DNA of 46,361 nucleotides, from the IMG/VR virus record IMGVR_UViG_3300048571_000019, positions 1 through 46,361 of that record; one strand, 5' to 3'. Positions 8,204 to 14,314 of the stretch are shown piece by piece. A model generated the notes under the pieces. It did no database searches. It was not told where the DNA came from and saw only the letters and a list, made by a program, of their open reading frames with translations. The position numbers were made by a program, and so were the translations under genes. Numbering within the stretch: position 1 is the first letter of the stretch; each line of letters opens with the position of its first letter. The DNA is from a virus.

Positions 8204-8738
8204 CGCATCGCTAAATCTAATTAAGAAGTGGGAAGGTTTCCGCGCCAAGGCTTATCAAGATAGCGTTGGTGTTTGGACCATCGGTTATGGCACGACTGTA
8301 AACGCGGGCGTGGGCATTGATCCTAGGGAAGGTATGTGCATCACGGAAGCGCAGGCTCTGGGGTATCTTAACGCCGCTGTGACAAAGTTTGCAACTAATG
8401 TTTCCAAGTCACTTACGGCACTGGCTAACGAAAACGAGTTTGGCGCTATGGTTTCATTGGCTTACAATATCGGGCCAACGGCATTCAAGCGGTCTAGCGT
8501 GTTACGGCTATTCAATAGCGGCGATAAGAAAGAAGCGTCTGATGCGTTCCTGCTATGGAATAAAGCGGGTGGCAAGGTTCTCAAAGGTCTTAGCAATCGT
8601 CGTGCGGATGAAAGGTTGCTATTCCTAACGCCCGTTAAGTCGTTTGCACCATCCGAGCCACTACCGAAACCGCCCGGCAACAATTGGCTTGCGGTGATTA
8701 TCGCGGCTATTCTACGCATGTTTGGAAAGGTTAAGTGA
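8193..8738 (+). CDS. Endolysin: T4-type muramidase (GH24) with C-terminal hydrophobic tail
   Basis: 181 residues. Glu14 (KKWEGFR), Asp23 (YQDSVG) and Thr29 (WTIGYGT) reproduce the E-8aa-D-5aa-T spacing of the T4 lysozyme catalytic triad, so it should cleave the MurNAc-GlcNAc bond of peptidoglycan. LVSLAYNIGPTAF and SNRRADERLLF are also typical of the family. There is no N-terminal signal or SAR segment. Instead, after a Pro-rich linker (PSEPLPKPPGNN), residues about 163-178 (WLAVIIAAILRMFG) are hydrophobic followed by KVK, which could form a membrane anchor. AGGGG 8 bases before ATG supports the start. Confidence 0.93.
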   Translation: MLNDASLNLIKKWEGFRAKAYQDSVGVWTIGYGTTVNAGVGIDPREGMCITEAQALGYLNAAVTKFATNVSKSLTALANENEFGAMVSLAYNIGPTAFKRSSVLRLFNSGDKKEASDAFLLWNKAGGKVLKGLSNRRADERLLFLTPVKSFAPSEPLPKPPGNNWLAVIIAAILRMFGKVK

Positions 8739-9004
8739 TGGACTTTGGCGATGCTATCCGTGCAATGAAAGACGGAAAGAGAGTTGCTCGGGAAGGATGG
8801 AATGGCAAGGGTATGTTCTTGTTTTTGGTTAACGGGTCGACGTTTACTGTAAACCGTGAACCTTTGCTATCAATCATGGGTGAAGGAACGCAAATTCAAT
8901 ATCATGCGCATATTGATATGAAAACAGCGCAAGGCTATGTCGTCCCTTGGCTTGCAAGTCAATCGGATATGCTTTCAGATGACTGGTGCGAGGTGTGTTT
9001 GTGA
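8738..9004 (+). CDS. tad2: Tad2 (DUF2829) anti-Thoeris protein
   Basis: 88 residues that match the DUF2829/Tad2 pattern from end to end: FGDAIRAMKDGKRVAREGWN, KGMFLFLV, YHAHIDMKTAQG, VPWLASQSDMLSDDW. Tad2 proteins form tetramers that sequester the cyclic-ADP-ribose-type signal made by Thoeris ThsB and so block this abortive defence (established for characterised family members). ATG at 8738 is preferred over the GTG one codon earlier because the family starts with M-x-F-G and GGAAAGG lies 7 bases upstream. The gene sits between endolysin and holin, sharing stop/start bases with both, so it would be transcribed with the late lysis genes. Binding specificity for this copy is unknown. Confidence 0.9.
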   Translation: MDFGDAIRAMKDGKRVAREGWNGKGMFLFLVNGSTFTVNREPLLSIMGEGTQIQYHAHIDMKTAQGYVVPWLASQSDMLSDDWCEVCL

Positions 9005-9183
9005 TGGACTACGCACCGATTGCGCGCATCATTATTCGTTACGCTGTGGGCTTGATTGTGGGCGCTGATGCGGCTGGATTGATGGCCGCTGACCCTGATA
9101 TGGTAACGGTTGCCGCCGTTGCTATCGGCGGCGCTGTGGAGGTTCTATATTCACTCGCCAAGAAAAAAGGATGGGCGACGTGA
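9004..9183 (+). CDS. Putative holin, Pam3-gp28-like
   Basis: 59 residues: MDYAPIARIIIRYAVGLIVGA, a short polar turn with ADPDMV, a second hydrophobic helix (TVAAVAIGGAVEVLYSLA) and a basic KKKGWAT tail. The two-helix plan with an ADPD turn and KKGWAT end resembles the small holins called Pam3-gp28-like. Holins time lysis by opening the inner membrane so that a soluble endolysin can reach the wall. TGATG overlap with tad2 gives coupled translation. Confidence 0.72.
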   Translation: MDYAPIARIIIRYAVGLIVGADAAGLMAADPDMVTVAAVAIGGAVEVLYSLAKKKGWAT

Positions 9184-9416
9184 AAAGACTAACCCCAGTC
9201 CTATTCCCCGTCGCGTGGCCCGGTCCTGATTATGCCGAGGGGCTATATATCGGCAAGGATGGTGACGCACACGTGGTATGGGCTGAAATCCCGGACGGTA
9301 GCGGCTGGAAAGTGCAGGCTGTTTATGAGGTATCACCAATGGCATATGCGCATATGTCGGAACAACTGCGGCGGCAACACGTTAGAATGAGTGGGGTTGA
9401 CGGTGATTTGGTTTAA
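9180..9416 (+). CDS. Hypothetical small protein in the lysis region
   Basis: 78 residues from GTG (start favoured by AAGGA 8 bases upstream and a 4-base overlap with the holin stop); an ATG nine bases earlier is an alternative. Begins MKRLTPVLFPVAWPGPDYAEG. No signal peptide, transmembrane segment or known motif is evident. It is mixed beta with DAHVVWAEIPDGSGWKVQAVYEV and ends in a helix. It lies between two candidate holins; function unknown. Confidence 0.6.
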   Translation: MKRLTPVLFPVAWPGPDYAEGLYIGKDGDAHVVWAEIPDGSGWKVQAVYEVSPMAYAHMSEQLRRQHVRMSGVDGDLV

Positions 9417-9753
9417 CGTCCTAGGCGGATTAGCGGGAAAGCTGGCAGATGCTTACACGGCAAAGGCCAATGCGCAGACCGATGAGGCGCGTATTGCGGC
9501 TGATGTGACAATTGCGCAACTACAGGCAAGGCAAGCTGCGGTGATTGCAGGAGGGAGGTGGATTGCGCCAGTTCAGGCGGCTTTTGCAGTTATGTTCTTG
9601 ATTTACTACGGTAAATTGCTGATTTGGGATAAGGTTCTTGGTCTGGGCGTCACGGATGGGTTGTCACCAAGTCTGGAAAATCTGGGAATGATTGTAATTT
9701 CTTTCATATTTTTGCAGGCGGGTGTAAAAGGGGTGTTGACAGGTCGGCATTGA
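9403..9753 (+). CDS. Putative holin-like membrane protein
   Basis: 116 residues from GTG at 9403 (GGGG six bases upstream); an in-frame GTG at 9391 would add four residues. An amphipathic Ala-rich helix (residues 8-50, LGGLAGKLADAYTAK, IAADVTIAQLQARQAAV) is followed by two hydrophobic segments (WIAPVQAAFAVMFLIYYGKLL and LGMIVISFIFLQAGVKGVL). This resembles holin proteins with three hydrophobic regions found near lysozymes in alphaproteobacterial phages and gene transfer agents. It closes the lysis cassette. Confidence 0.65.
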   Translation: MIWFNVLGGLAGKLADAYTAKANAQTDEARIAADVTIAQLQARQAAVIAGGRWIAPVQAAFAVMFLIYYGKLLIWDKVLGLGVTDGLSPSLENLGMIVISFIFLQAGVKGVLTGRH

Positions 9754-9764
9754 TGGGGTAGAAC
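9736..9764 (+). promoter_or_regulatory. Promoter before the micropeptide and structured RNA
   Basis: TTGACA, 17 bases, TAGAAC. It overlaps the last codons of the preceding membrane protein and would start transcription near 9771, serving the 35-codon ORF at 9804 and the structured region behind it. The -35 box is perfect; the -10 box is 4 of 6. Confidence 0.5.
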
Positions 9765-9803
9765 GAATGCACTGAAACAAACAAAACCTTGGAGGGTTTA
9801 GAT

Positions 9804-9911
9804 ATGGTCTTCGCTTTTATCGCACTTTCGTTCTTCGCTGCAATCGACGCTGGCATGGTTCCACCTGATGCAAACTGGCATCCGACTAAGGGCGTTTCCG
9901 CGTCCGAGTGA
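9804..9911 (+). CDS. 35-residue hydrophobic micropeptide
   Basis: A short ORF with a strong ribosome site (GGAGGG, 7 bases before ATG). The peptide starts MVFAFIALSFFAAIDAG, which could be a membrane or signal segment, then a short hydrophilic tail (MVPPDANWHPTKGVSASE). The strong ribosome site and isolated position behind a promoter support real translation. It could be a small lysis-related peptide or a leader peptide for the following RNA; neither can be proven. Confidence 0.5.
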   Translation: MVFAFIALSFFAAIDAGMVPPDANWHPTKGVSASE

Positions 9912-9948
9912 TTAAGACAGGGGCGCGGCTGTAACGCGCAAAACTATG

Positions 9949-10032
9949 ACTGCGGTGTGATGTAATTGGTGAACGGTAAACCAGCCCCATTGCGGGTATT
10001 CCTAGATGCAGGTTCGAATCCTGCCCGCAGTT
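9949..10032 (+). ncRNA. tRNA-like element (T arm and acceptor clear, other arms not)
   Basis: ACTGCGG (9949-9955) pairs perfectly with CCGCAGT (10025-10031). This is stacked directly on a perfect T arm, GCAGG-TTCGAAT-CCTGC (10008-10024), with the GGTTCGAATCC B-box. Following the 5' acceptor strand are T8-G9 and an AATTGGT D-loop-like stretch. The 52-base middle is the length seen in class II (Leu/Ser) tRNAs. However I cannot form a proper D stem or a five-pair anticodon stem with a seven-base loop and T33, so it may be a degenerate tRNA or the tRNA-like part of the surrounding structured RNA. Confidence 0.45.
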
Positions 10033-10436
10033 ACTAAATATCCGCATTTGTGGCGGGTTGCATTTGAACTAAGGGTTAGATCACCTGCGTAGCAAAGTAT
10101 AGCCATAGGCATCAATGCAATCCACCAGAAACGCGGTATCATAAATTGTATGTATGCGCTTGACGTTGCCATCGGCGATTCCGACGAGTTAATTCTGCGC
10201 TACGTCAAAATATCGGAATAAGGCAATATGCCGCGTTTCTACCATTGCCCGATGACCGGGTGACAATACAAGGTGCATAGACCCCGTTAATGCTAGTTAG
10301 GGTTTCTATGCGGTTGTGGCCGCGCTTGATCCGTCGCGGGATATAAGTCTGTATGGACCGGAAGTTGTAAGCCGGACATCTCACAGGGTAAAATGCATCG
10401 GGTCCAATCGGTGTTGCTAACGGATTTTCAATTATT

Positions 10437-10464
10437 AAACCCCGTCTTTTTAGGCGGGGTTTTT
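10437..10464 (+). terminator. Strong Rho-independent terminator
   Basis: AAACCCCGTC (10437-10446) pairs with GGCGGGGTTT (10453-10462) around a six-base TTTTTA loop, followed by T residues. It ends the structured non-coding region and isolates the next gene cluster. Confidence 0.85.
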
Positions 10465-10595
10465 CATGTTACAATGCACATGCGGTTTTCCCGATTGTAT
10501 CCCGTGATGATACCTCCTAGTCAAAGACAATCGGAACCTTTACAACCTTGATAAAATGTGATTAGGTGTAAGCATTGCAACCTATGGAGGGTTAA

Positions 10596-10859
10596 ATGCT
10601 TAAAATCGCCTCACTATTAACCATCATTGCCGCGCCCGCTTATGCGCTGGACTGTATGCCCCGAGCCGACGCATACGAACAACTGGACGCCAAAGGATAT
10701 GAGCCTGTATTTATTGGAGACGCAGAAGCCGCGACAATGGTCGTTTGGGTGCATCAAACAGAGGGTTGGATTACGATTATTGACACGCATGACGGGCAGT
10801 CTTGTCTAGTTGCGGCAGGTCTTGATTGGCAGTTTCGCGCGCTAGGTGATCCGGTATGA
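10596..10859 (+). CDS. Secreted small protein of unknown function
   Basis: 87 residues. The N-terminus MLKIASLLTIIAAPAYALDC is a textbook signal peptide with a probable cut after AYA, which would put the mature protein in the periplasm. The mature part has two cysteines (CMPRADAYEQL and QSCLVAAG) that could form a disulfide, and a beta-rich middle (MVVWVHQTEGWITIIDTHDG). GGAGGG six bases before ATG gives strong initiation. In the 5' leader CCTCC (10513-10517) could pair with this GGAGG, a possible but unproven translational switch. Function unknown; superinfection exclusion would be one idea for a secreted phage protein. Confidence 0.75.
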   Translation: MLKIASLLTIIAAPAYALDCMPRADAYEQLDAKGYEPVFIGDAEAATMVVWVHQTEGWITIIDTHDGQSCLVAAGLDWQFRALGDPV

Positions 10860-11080
10860 ACGCAGATGATGTAACGCCAACTACGCCAATCAATTACGCA
10901 AAAGACCCCGTATTCCAACAATTCCAATACTTCATGCGATTGGCATTTGAGGAAGGTTATCGCGCGGGTAACATTGGAGTAACTACACCAAACGAGTGGC
11001 GCAATGACTGGATGAATAGCACAGGGCGTAGGTTCCTGCTAGAGAATGGACTAATCTCTGGTAAGGATGATTACAAATGA
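10856..11080 (+). CDS. Hypothetical protein
   Basis: 74 residues, coupled to both neighbours by ATGA overlaps. Contains a helical core (DPVFQQFQYFMRLAFEEGYRAG) and NEWRNDWMNSTGRRFLLENGLI. No family recognised. Its position just before the metallophosphoesterase suggests shared transcription. Confidence 0.65.
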   Translation: MNADDVTPTTPINYAKDPVFQQFQYFMRLAFEEGYRAGNIGVTTPNEWRNDWMNSTGRRFLLENGLISGKDDYK

Positions 11081-12174
11081 CATCATACAATGAAGAATAC
11101 CTAACAAGTCCAAAGAAGTCATTCAACGTTAACGAATACGCATCGCATCATGGTATTACAGTGCAAGCTGCATGGTCAAAGCGTAAACGCGCCAAAGCCC
11201 GCGCTACAGTCGATCCAGCAATCACCCGCGCAATGTCCGCTATCGGCACTAACATGGTTCCTAGCGTTGTTTGGGATAAGACGCAGCCGGGTTATAGTGT
11301 TCTTCTCAGGCCATCGGTTGCGGATGCTTCATCAGTTGATTGGGCGGAAGTGTTTTCAAACATTCCAGCGTATCGGCCTAATCCAGTTTCACCTATCGGC
11401 AATGATCTATTTGCCGTGTATCCACTCTATGACGCTCATATCGGCATGTTGGCTTGCGGCAAAGAAACGCGCGGGCAAAACTATGATCTTAAACTTGCCG
11501 CAAAAGATATGTTGCAAGCATTCATTGACGTATCCGCCCTAGTCCCTTGCGCCGATAGGGCTATGATCATCCTTGGTGGTGACACTCTACACATTAATGA
11601 CGAAAGCAAAGAAACTCTAGCATCTAAACATAAGATGGACACTGACGGGCGTTATGAAAAGGTAATTGACAGCGCAATCGAGATGGTTTGCCATTCTATC
11701 GAGTATCTTTGCGAAAGACATGCAAAGGTTGAGGTTGTCACTATTCGAGGTAACCATGATGAAAACTCGCACGTTGCATTAAAGGTCGCGCTAAAGCAGC
11801 GTTACCGACTAAGTGATCAAATCAGCTTTCCAACTGTTTCTGGCATGGATAAATCGGAAGTATTCTGGACACGGCACGGCAAGTCATTGGTCGCTATTCA
11901 TCACGGCGACAAGGCCCCGCCACAGCGCCTTTGCATGATCATTGCAGACAAGTGCGCAGAATGGTCTAACACAACTGACAGGCACGTTTTGACGGGCCAC
12001 AAGCACACGTTGCACGTCCAAGACTTCCCCGGCGTTACGCATCACACATTGCGCGCGTTTGCACCTCCAGACGCTTACGGTTCTATGTTTGGCGGGCGAC
12101 GGTCTTTGACTGCAATGGTTTTTGACGCTAAGAAGGGTTTAATCTTAACAGCACATGAACCTATTCTAAGATGA
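11077..12174 (+). CDS. Calcineurin-like metallophosphoesterase with N-terminal helix-turn-helix
   Basis: 365 residues. An N-terminal HTH-like stretch (FNVNEYASHHGITVQAAWSKRKRAK) precedes a calcineurin-fold phosphoesterase with the metal-binding blocks in order: DAHIG, GGDTLH, GNHDE, HHGD and TGHKHT. These supply the Asp, Asn and His ligands of a dinuclear metal site that hydrolyses phosphomonoesters or phosphodiesters. Similar proteins occur in many phages near replication or accessory genes. The substrate (nucleic acid end, cyclic nucleotide or protein) cannot be read from sequence. The HTH part suggests it works on or near DNA. Confidence 0.88.
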   Translation: MTSYNEEYLTSPKKSFNVNEYASHHGITVQAAWSKRKRAKARATVDPAITRAMSAIGTNMVPSVVWDKTQPGYSVLLRPSVADASSVDWAEVFSNIPAYRPNPVSPIGNDLFAVYPLYDAHIGMLACGKETRGQNYDLKLAAKDMLQAFIDVSALVPCADRAMIILGGDTLHINDESKETLASKHKMDTDGRYEKVIDSAIEMVCHSIEYLCERHAKVEVVTIRGNHDENSHVALKVALKQRYRLSDQISFPTVSGMDKSEVFWTRHGKSLVAIHHGDKAPPQRLCMIIADKCAEWSNTTDRHVLTGHKHTLHVQDFPGVTHHTLRAFAPPDAYGSMFGGRRSLTAMVFDAKKGLILTAHEPILR

Positions 12175-12299
12175 CATGGCACCTAATCAACAATGAAATC
12201 CACGTCATGCGCGGTTATGAGCGTGTGGCGTTATTCAAGCGCGACGACTTCCCGGATATGATTTTGGCAATGTGTAAAGTATTGAAAGAGGTGAGGTAA
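12171..12299 (+). CDS. 42-residue hypothetical protein
   Basis: MTWHLINNEIHVMRGYERVALFKRDDFPDMIL.. starts within the ATGA that ends the phosphoesterase and its TAA shares a base with the next ATG. The tight packing on both sides is strong evidence that it is translated. The sequence reads as a small beta hairpin plus helix. No family recognised. Confidence 0.6.
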   Translation: MTWHLINNEIHVMRGYERVALFKRDDFPDMILAMCKVLKEVR

Positions 12300-12637
12300 T
12301 GGCTAAGTGGAGTGATGTAACGCCATGGGTGATTGATCATCGCGCGCCCGTTACTAGCGACGGTGGTCCATCATCATACTACGACTTCCAGCCGGGATGG
12401 GTGACGTTCAATGACTTCATGGAATACAAGGCCAAGACGCAATGGCATGGATATTCCCTGCACCTAAAAGACATTGGCAAGGCTATCTGTCGGTTTGGCG
12501 TCAAGGCTGGCACAACCGACGCATATGACGCGCGAAAGATTATCTATAGCGGATTGAGGTTGCTAGGAATGATTGCGGGCAAAGAGGCAATGCGATCTGA
12601 ATTGCTAAAGCTGCTAGATGATCCGCAGTTTAAATAA
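12299..12637 (+). CDS. Hypothetical protein
   Basis: 112 residues with GAGG 8 bases before ATG. Tryptophan- and tyrosine-rich N-terminal half (WSDVTPWVIDHRAP, SSYYDFQPGWVTFNDFMEYK) and a helical C-terminal half (AYDARKIIYSGLRLLGMIAG, AMRSELLKLLDD). Not recognised. It is the last gene of this rightward accessory cluster and is followed by a terminator. Confidence 0.68.
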   Translation: MAKWSDVTPWVIDHRAPVTSDGGPSSYYDFQPGWVTFNDFMEYKAKTQWHGYSLHLKDIGKAICRFGVKAGTTDAYDARKIIYSGLRLLGMIAGKEAMRSELLKLLDDPQFK

Positions 12638-12674
12638 ACGCTAGTATGTCCTAGTATTCGCTATTAGTTGTTAG

Positions 12675-12711
12675 AAAACCCCGGACAGTCTTGCGAGTTG
12701 TCCGGGGTTTT
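12675..12711. terminator. Bidirectional terminator between converging operons
   Basis: AAAACCCCGGACA and TGTCCGGGGTTTT form a 13-pair stem around a short loop. The A tract on one side and T tract on the other make it functional in both directions. It lies between the rightward accessory cluster and the end of the leftward replication operon. Confidence 0.88.
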
Positions 12712-12719
12712 GTATCAGA

Positions 12720-12890
12720 TCACCAGCCGCGATTTTTTCTTTCTTTCTGCAACTCAATAAGAACTACTTTTCTTTCTTCTTTGTCACCGATAAATAACGG
12801 AGCGGCAATCTGCATTTGAACCACACGTATAGATGCTGCAAGTTGGTTGTCCGAAATTGACTTAATTTGGTTTATCTTATATACGTTCAT
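12720..12890 (-). CDS. Small helical hypothetical protein at the end of the leftward operon
   Basis: 56 residues starting MNVYKINQIKSISDNQLAASIR. The start was chosen because AAAGGAG lies 8 bases before this ATG; two upstream ATGs are too close to it or lack a site. Mostly helical, ending in a basic run (LQKERKNRGW). It is the last gene before the terminator of the long leftward operon. Function unknown. Confidence 0.55.
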   Translation of the reverse strand: MNVYKINQIKSISDNQLAASIRVVQMQIAAPLFIGDKEERKVVLIELQKERKNRGW

Positions 12891-12974
12891 GGTCATATCT
12901 CCTTTTTCCATAACCAACCATACCCAAAACGAAAACCGCCCGCAACAAATTTCTGCATCGCGGGCATATTTATT

Positions 12975-14060
12975 TTACACCCTTGTCGGCATCACGACGA
13001 ACACAACTCCGTCATCATCACTAGGAATAATGATGATAGGATCACTACTTCCGCCCATTTTCAGCGTTACGTCATCTCCGTTGCAAAGCGTCAAACACTC
13101 GGCTAGGTACTTCGAGTTAACCCCAATGACCAACTCATCGCCCGTGTATTCCGCGTCAACAAACTCCTCTGCATCGTTGCCGTTAGCGCCTTTAACCGTC
13201 ATAGCAATCTGCGCATCACTCGCCGTCAAAGTAACCGCCCGCGCGCGTTCATCAGATACCAATGCGACCCTGTTAGCCGCCGACTTCATAACCGACGCAC
13301 TGGCAATCAACACGTTCCGGTTGTTCTGTGGAATAACGCGGGTATAGTCAGGGAACACGCCTTCGATAACCTTAGACACAACCGTCGTGCTGCCATGCTG
13401 AAAACGGATCTTCGTTTCGCTGATAGACAATGACACGTCGCCAATATCTGACAAACCGCTAATCAGCATGACGGTTTTAGTTGGAACAATAACACCCGCA
13501 AACGCATCGCTATGACCGTCATAATCCGCCAATGCCAAGCTTCGACCGTCTGTTGCAACGGCTTTTATTTTGCCGTCTGCGTTGTGCAGGTAAACGCCGT
13601 TCAGGTAGTATCGCGTTTCCTCTGTGGACATTGCAAACTTGGTTTTATCGAACAGGCGTTTAAATTCAGCGGCTGGAATGTCAAACTCGCTTTCGTATTC
13701 GTTTGACGCCATGATAGGGTAATCTTGAACACCTAGCGTTGCTAGGTTCGTTTTAAACCGACCTGCCTTAATTGTCAGCTTGTTATCAAACAACGTCATA
13801 TCAATCAGCGCGCCCGATGGTAACGACTTCACAATGTCAAATAGCATTGCCGCGTTTACGGTTGTTTCCCCCGGTTGCAGTACCGTTGCCGCGCAACTGC
13901 CAGTGAATTCGATGTCAAGATCAGTCGCGCGGGCTTTTAGGTATTCGTCCGCTGAAATAACGATATTCGCAAGGATTGGAATAGTGTTCTTGCGGTTTAC
14001 TACCGGGATAAGTTTAGCCAGTAGGTTTAGCAGGTCTTGGCGTTCTGTGGTTAGTTGCAT
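12975..14060 (-). CDS. dnaN: DNA polymerase III beta subunit (sliding clamp)
   Basis: 361 residues, the size of bacterial DnaN. Recognisable features are the N-terminal LLNLLAKLIPVVNRKNTIPILANI, the second-domain FKRLFDKTKFAMSTEETRYYLNGVYLH, ATDGRSLALAD, FPDYTRVIP (hydrophobic pocket region) and a C-terminus ending VVMPTRV, like the VMPMRL end of host clamps. The homodimeric ring tethers polymerase III and other partners to DNA. A phage-encoded clamp without any polymerase in view implies loading on the phage genome by the host clamp loader, or redirection of the host polymerase. The start overlaps the upstream gene by 10 bases. Confidence 0.95.
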   Translation of the reverse strand: MQLTTERQDLLNLLAKLIPVVNRKNTIPILANIVISADEYLKARATDLDIEFTGSCAATVLQPGETTVNAAMLFDIVKSLPSGALIDMTLFDNKLTIKAGRFKTNLATLGVQDYPIMASNEYESEFDIPAAEFKRLFDKTKFAMSTEETRYYLNGVYLHNADGKIKAVATDGRSLALADYDGHSDAFAGVIVPTKTVMLISGLSDIGDVSLSISETKIRFQHGSTTVVSKVIEGVFPDYTRVIPQNNRNVLIASASVMKSAANRVALVSDERARAVTLTASDAQIAMTVKGANGNDAEEFVDAEYTGDELVIGVNSKYLAECLTLCNGDDVTLKMGGSSDPIIIIPSDDDGVVFVVMPTRV

Positions 14061-14314
14061 TCTATAGCCTCCTCGGCATTGATATCATCATCGAAGTCAC
14101 TAGAAGCCATTTCTTCGGCTTTTTCCATAGCTTCCTCTTCGCATCGTGCAGTCACTTCATATTTTTTTGTTTCATATATAACACCAGAAACAGTAACGTC
14201 CCACTCTTTTTCTTTCATTCCAGCCCATTCATCCCATAATCCTTCCTTTTGAAGTAATGCGTTTGCCTTACCAGCGCCACGTTGATTGATTAGGTCGTGT
14301 AGGTTAACTGTCAC
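14051..14314 (-). CDS. Small acidic hypothetical protein
   Basis: 87 residues: a short helix (DLINQRGAGKANALLQKEG), a beta pair (WDVTVSGVIYETKKYEVTAR) and a strongly acidic helical tail (CEEEAMEKAEEMASSDFDDD). Overlaps both clamp and thyX genes. The strand-helix end resembles small DUF-type domains that follow phage genes, but no function can be assigned. Confidence 0.65.
   Translation of the reverse strand: MTVNLHDLINQRGAGKANALLQKEGLWDEWAGMKEKEWDVTVSGVIYETKKYEVTARCEEEAMEKAEEMASSDFDDDINAEEAIECN

Larger units (their letters stand above)
9912..10464 (+). ncRNA. Candidate large structured phage RNA ending in a terminator
   Basis: About 550 bases without a credible ORF on either strand, in a genome that is otherwise almost fully coding. 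Several local helices can form together: 9923-9927/9935-9939, the tRNA-like element at 9949-10032, 10055-10067/10112-10123 (one bulge), 10127-10139/10228-10240 (13 pairs, one GU), nested 10160-10166/10202-10208 and 10172-10175/10181-10184, 10248-10251/10257-10260, 10275-10281/10305-10311, 10320-10324/10335-10339, and 10355-10359/10401-10405 enclosing CCGG/CCGG. A strong terminator follows. Promoter, helices and terminator suggest a stable transcript. Large ornate phage RNAs such as GOLLD and ROOL also lie near tRNA genes, so these are candidate classes; identity is not established. The 5' end is uncertain. Confidence 0.55.

Noticed and set aside
9949-10032. Calling a specific tRNA with anticodon
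   Set aside because: Acceptor and T arm are perfect but no five-pair anticodon stem with a seven-base T33 loop could be found by hand.
9912-10464. tmRNA or group I intron
   Set aside because: The acceptor strands are only 83 bases apart, leaving no room for a tag-coding domain between them, and no recognisable group I core (P7 and paired P3-P8) was found; covariance search needed to be certain.
12847-13347. A 166-codon plus-strand frame
   Set aside because: Antisense to the sliding clamp gene; begins in the promoter side of a leftward gene and has no coding character.
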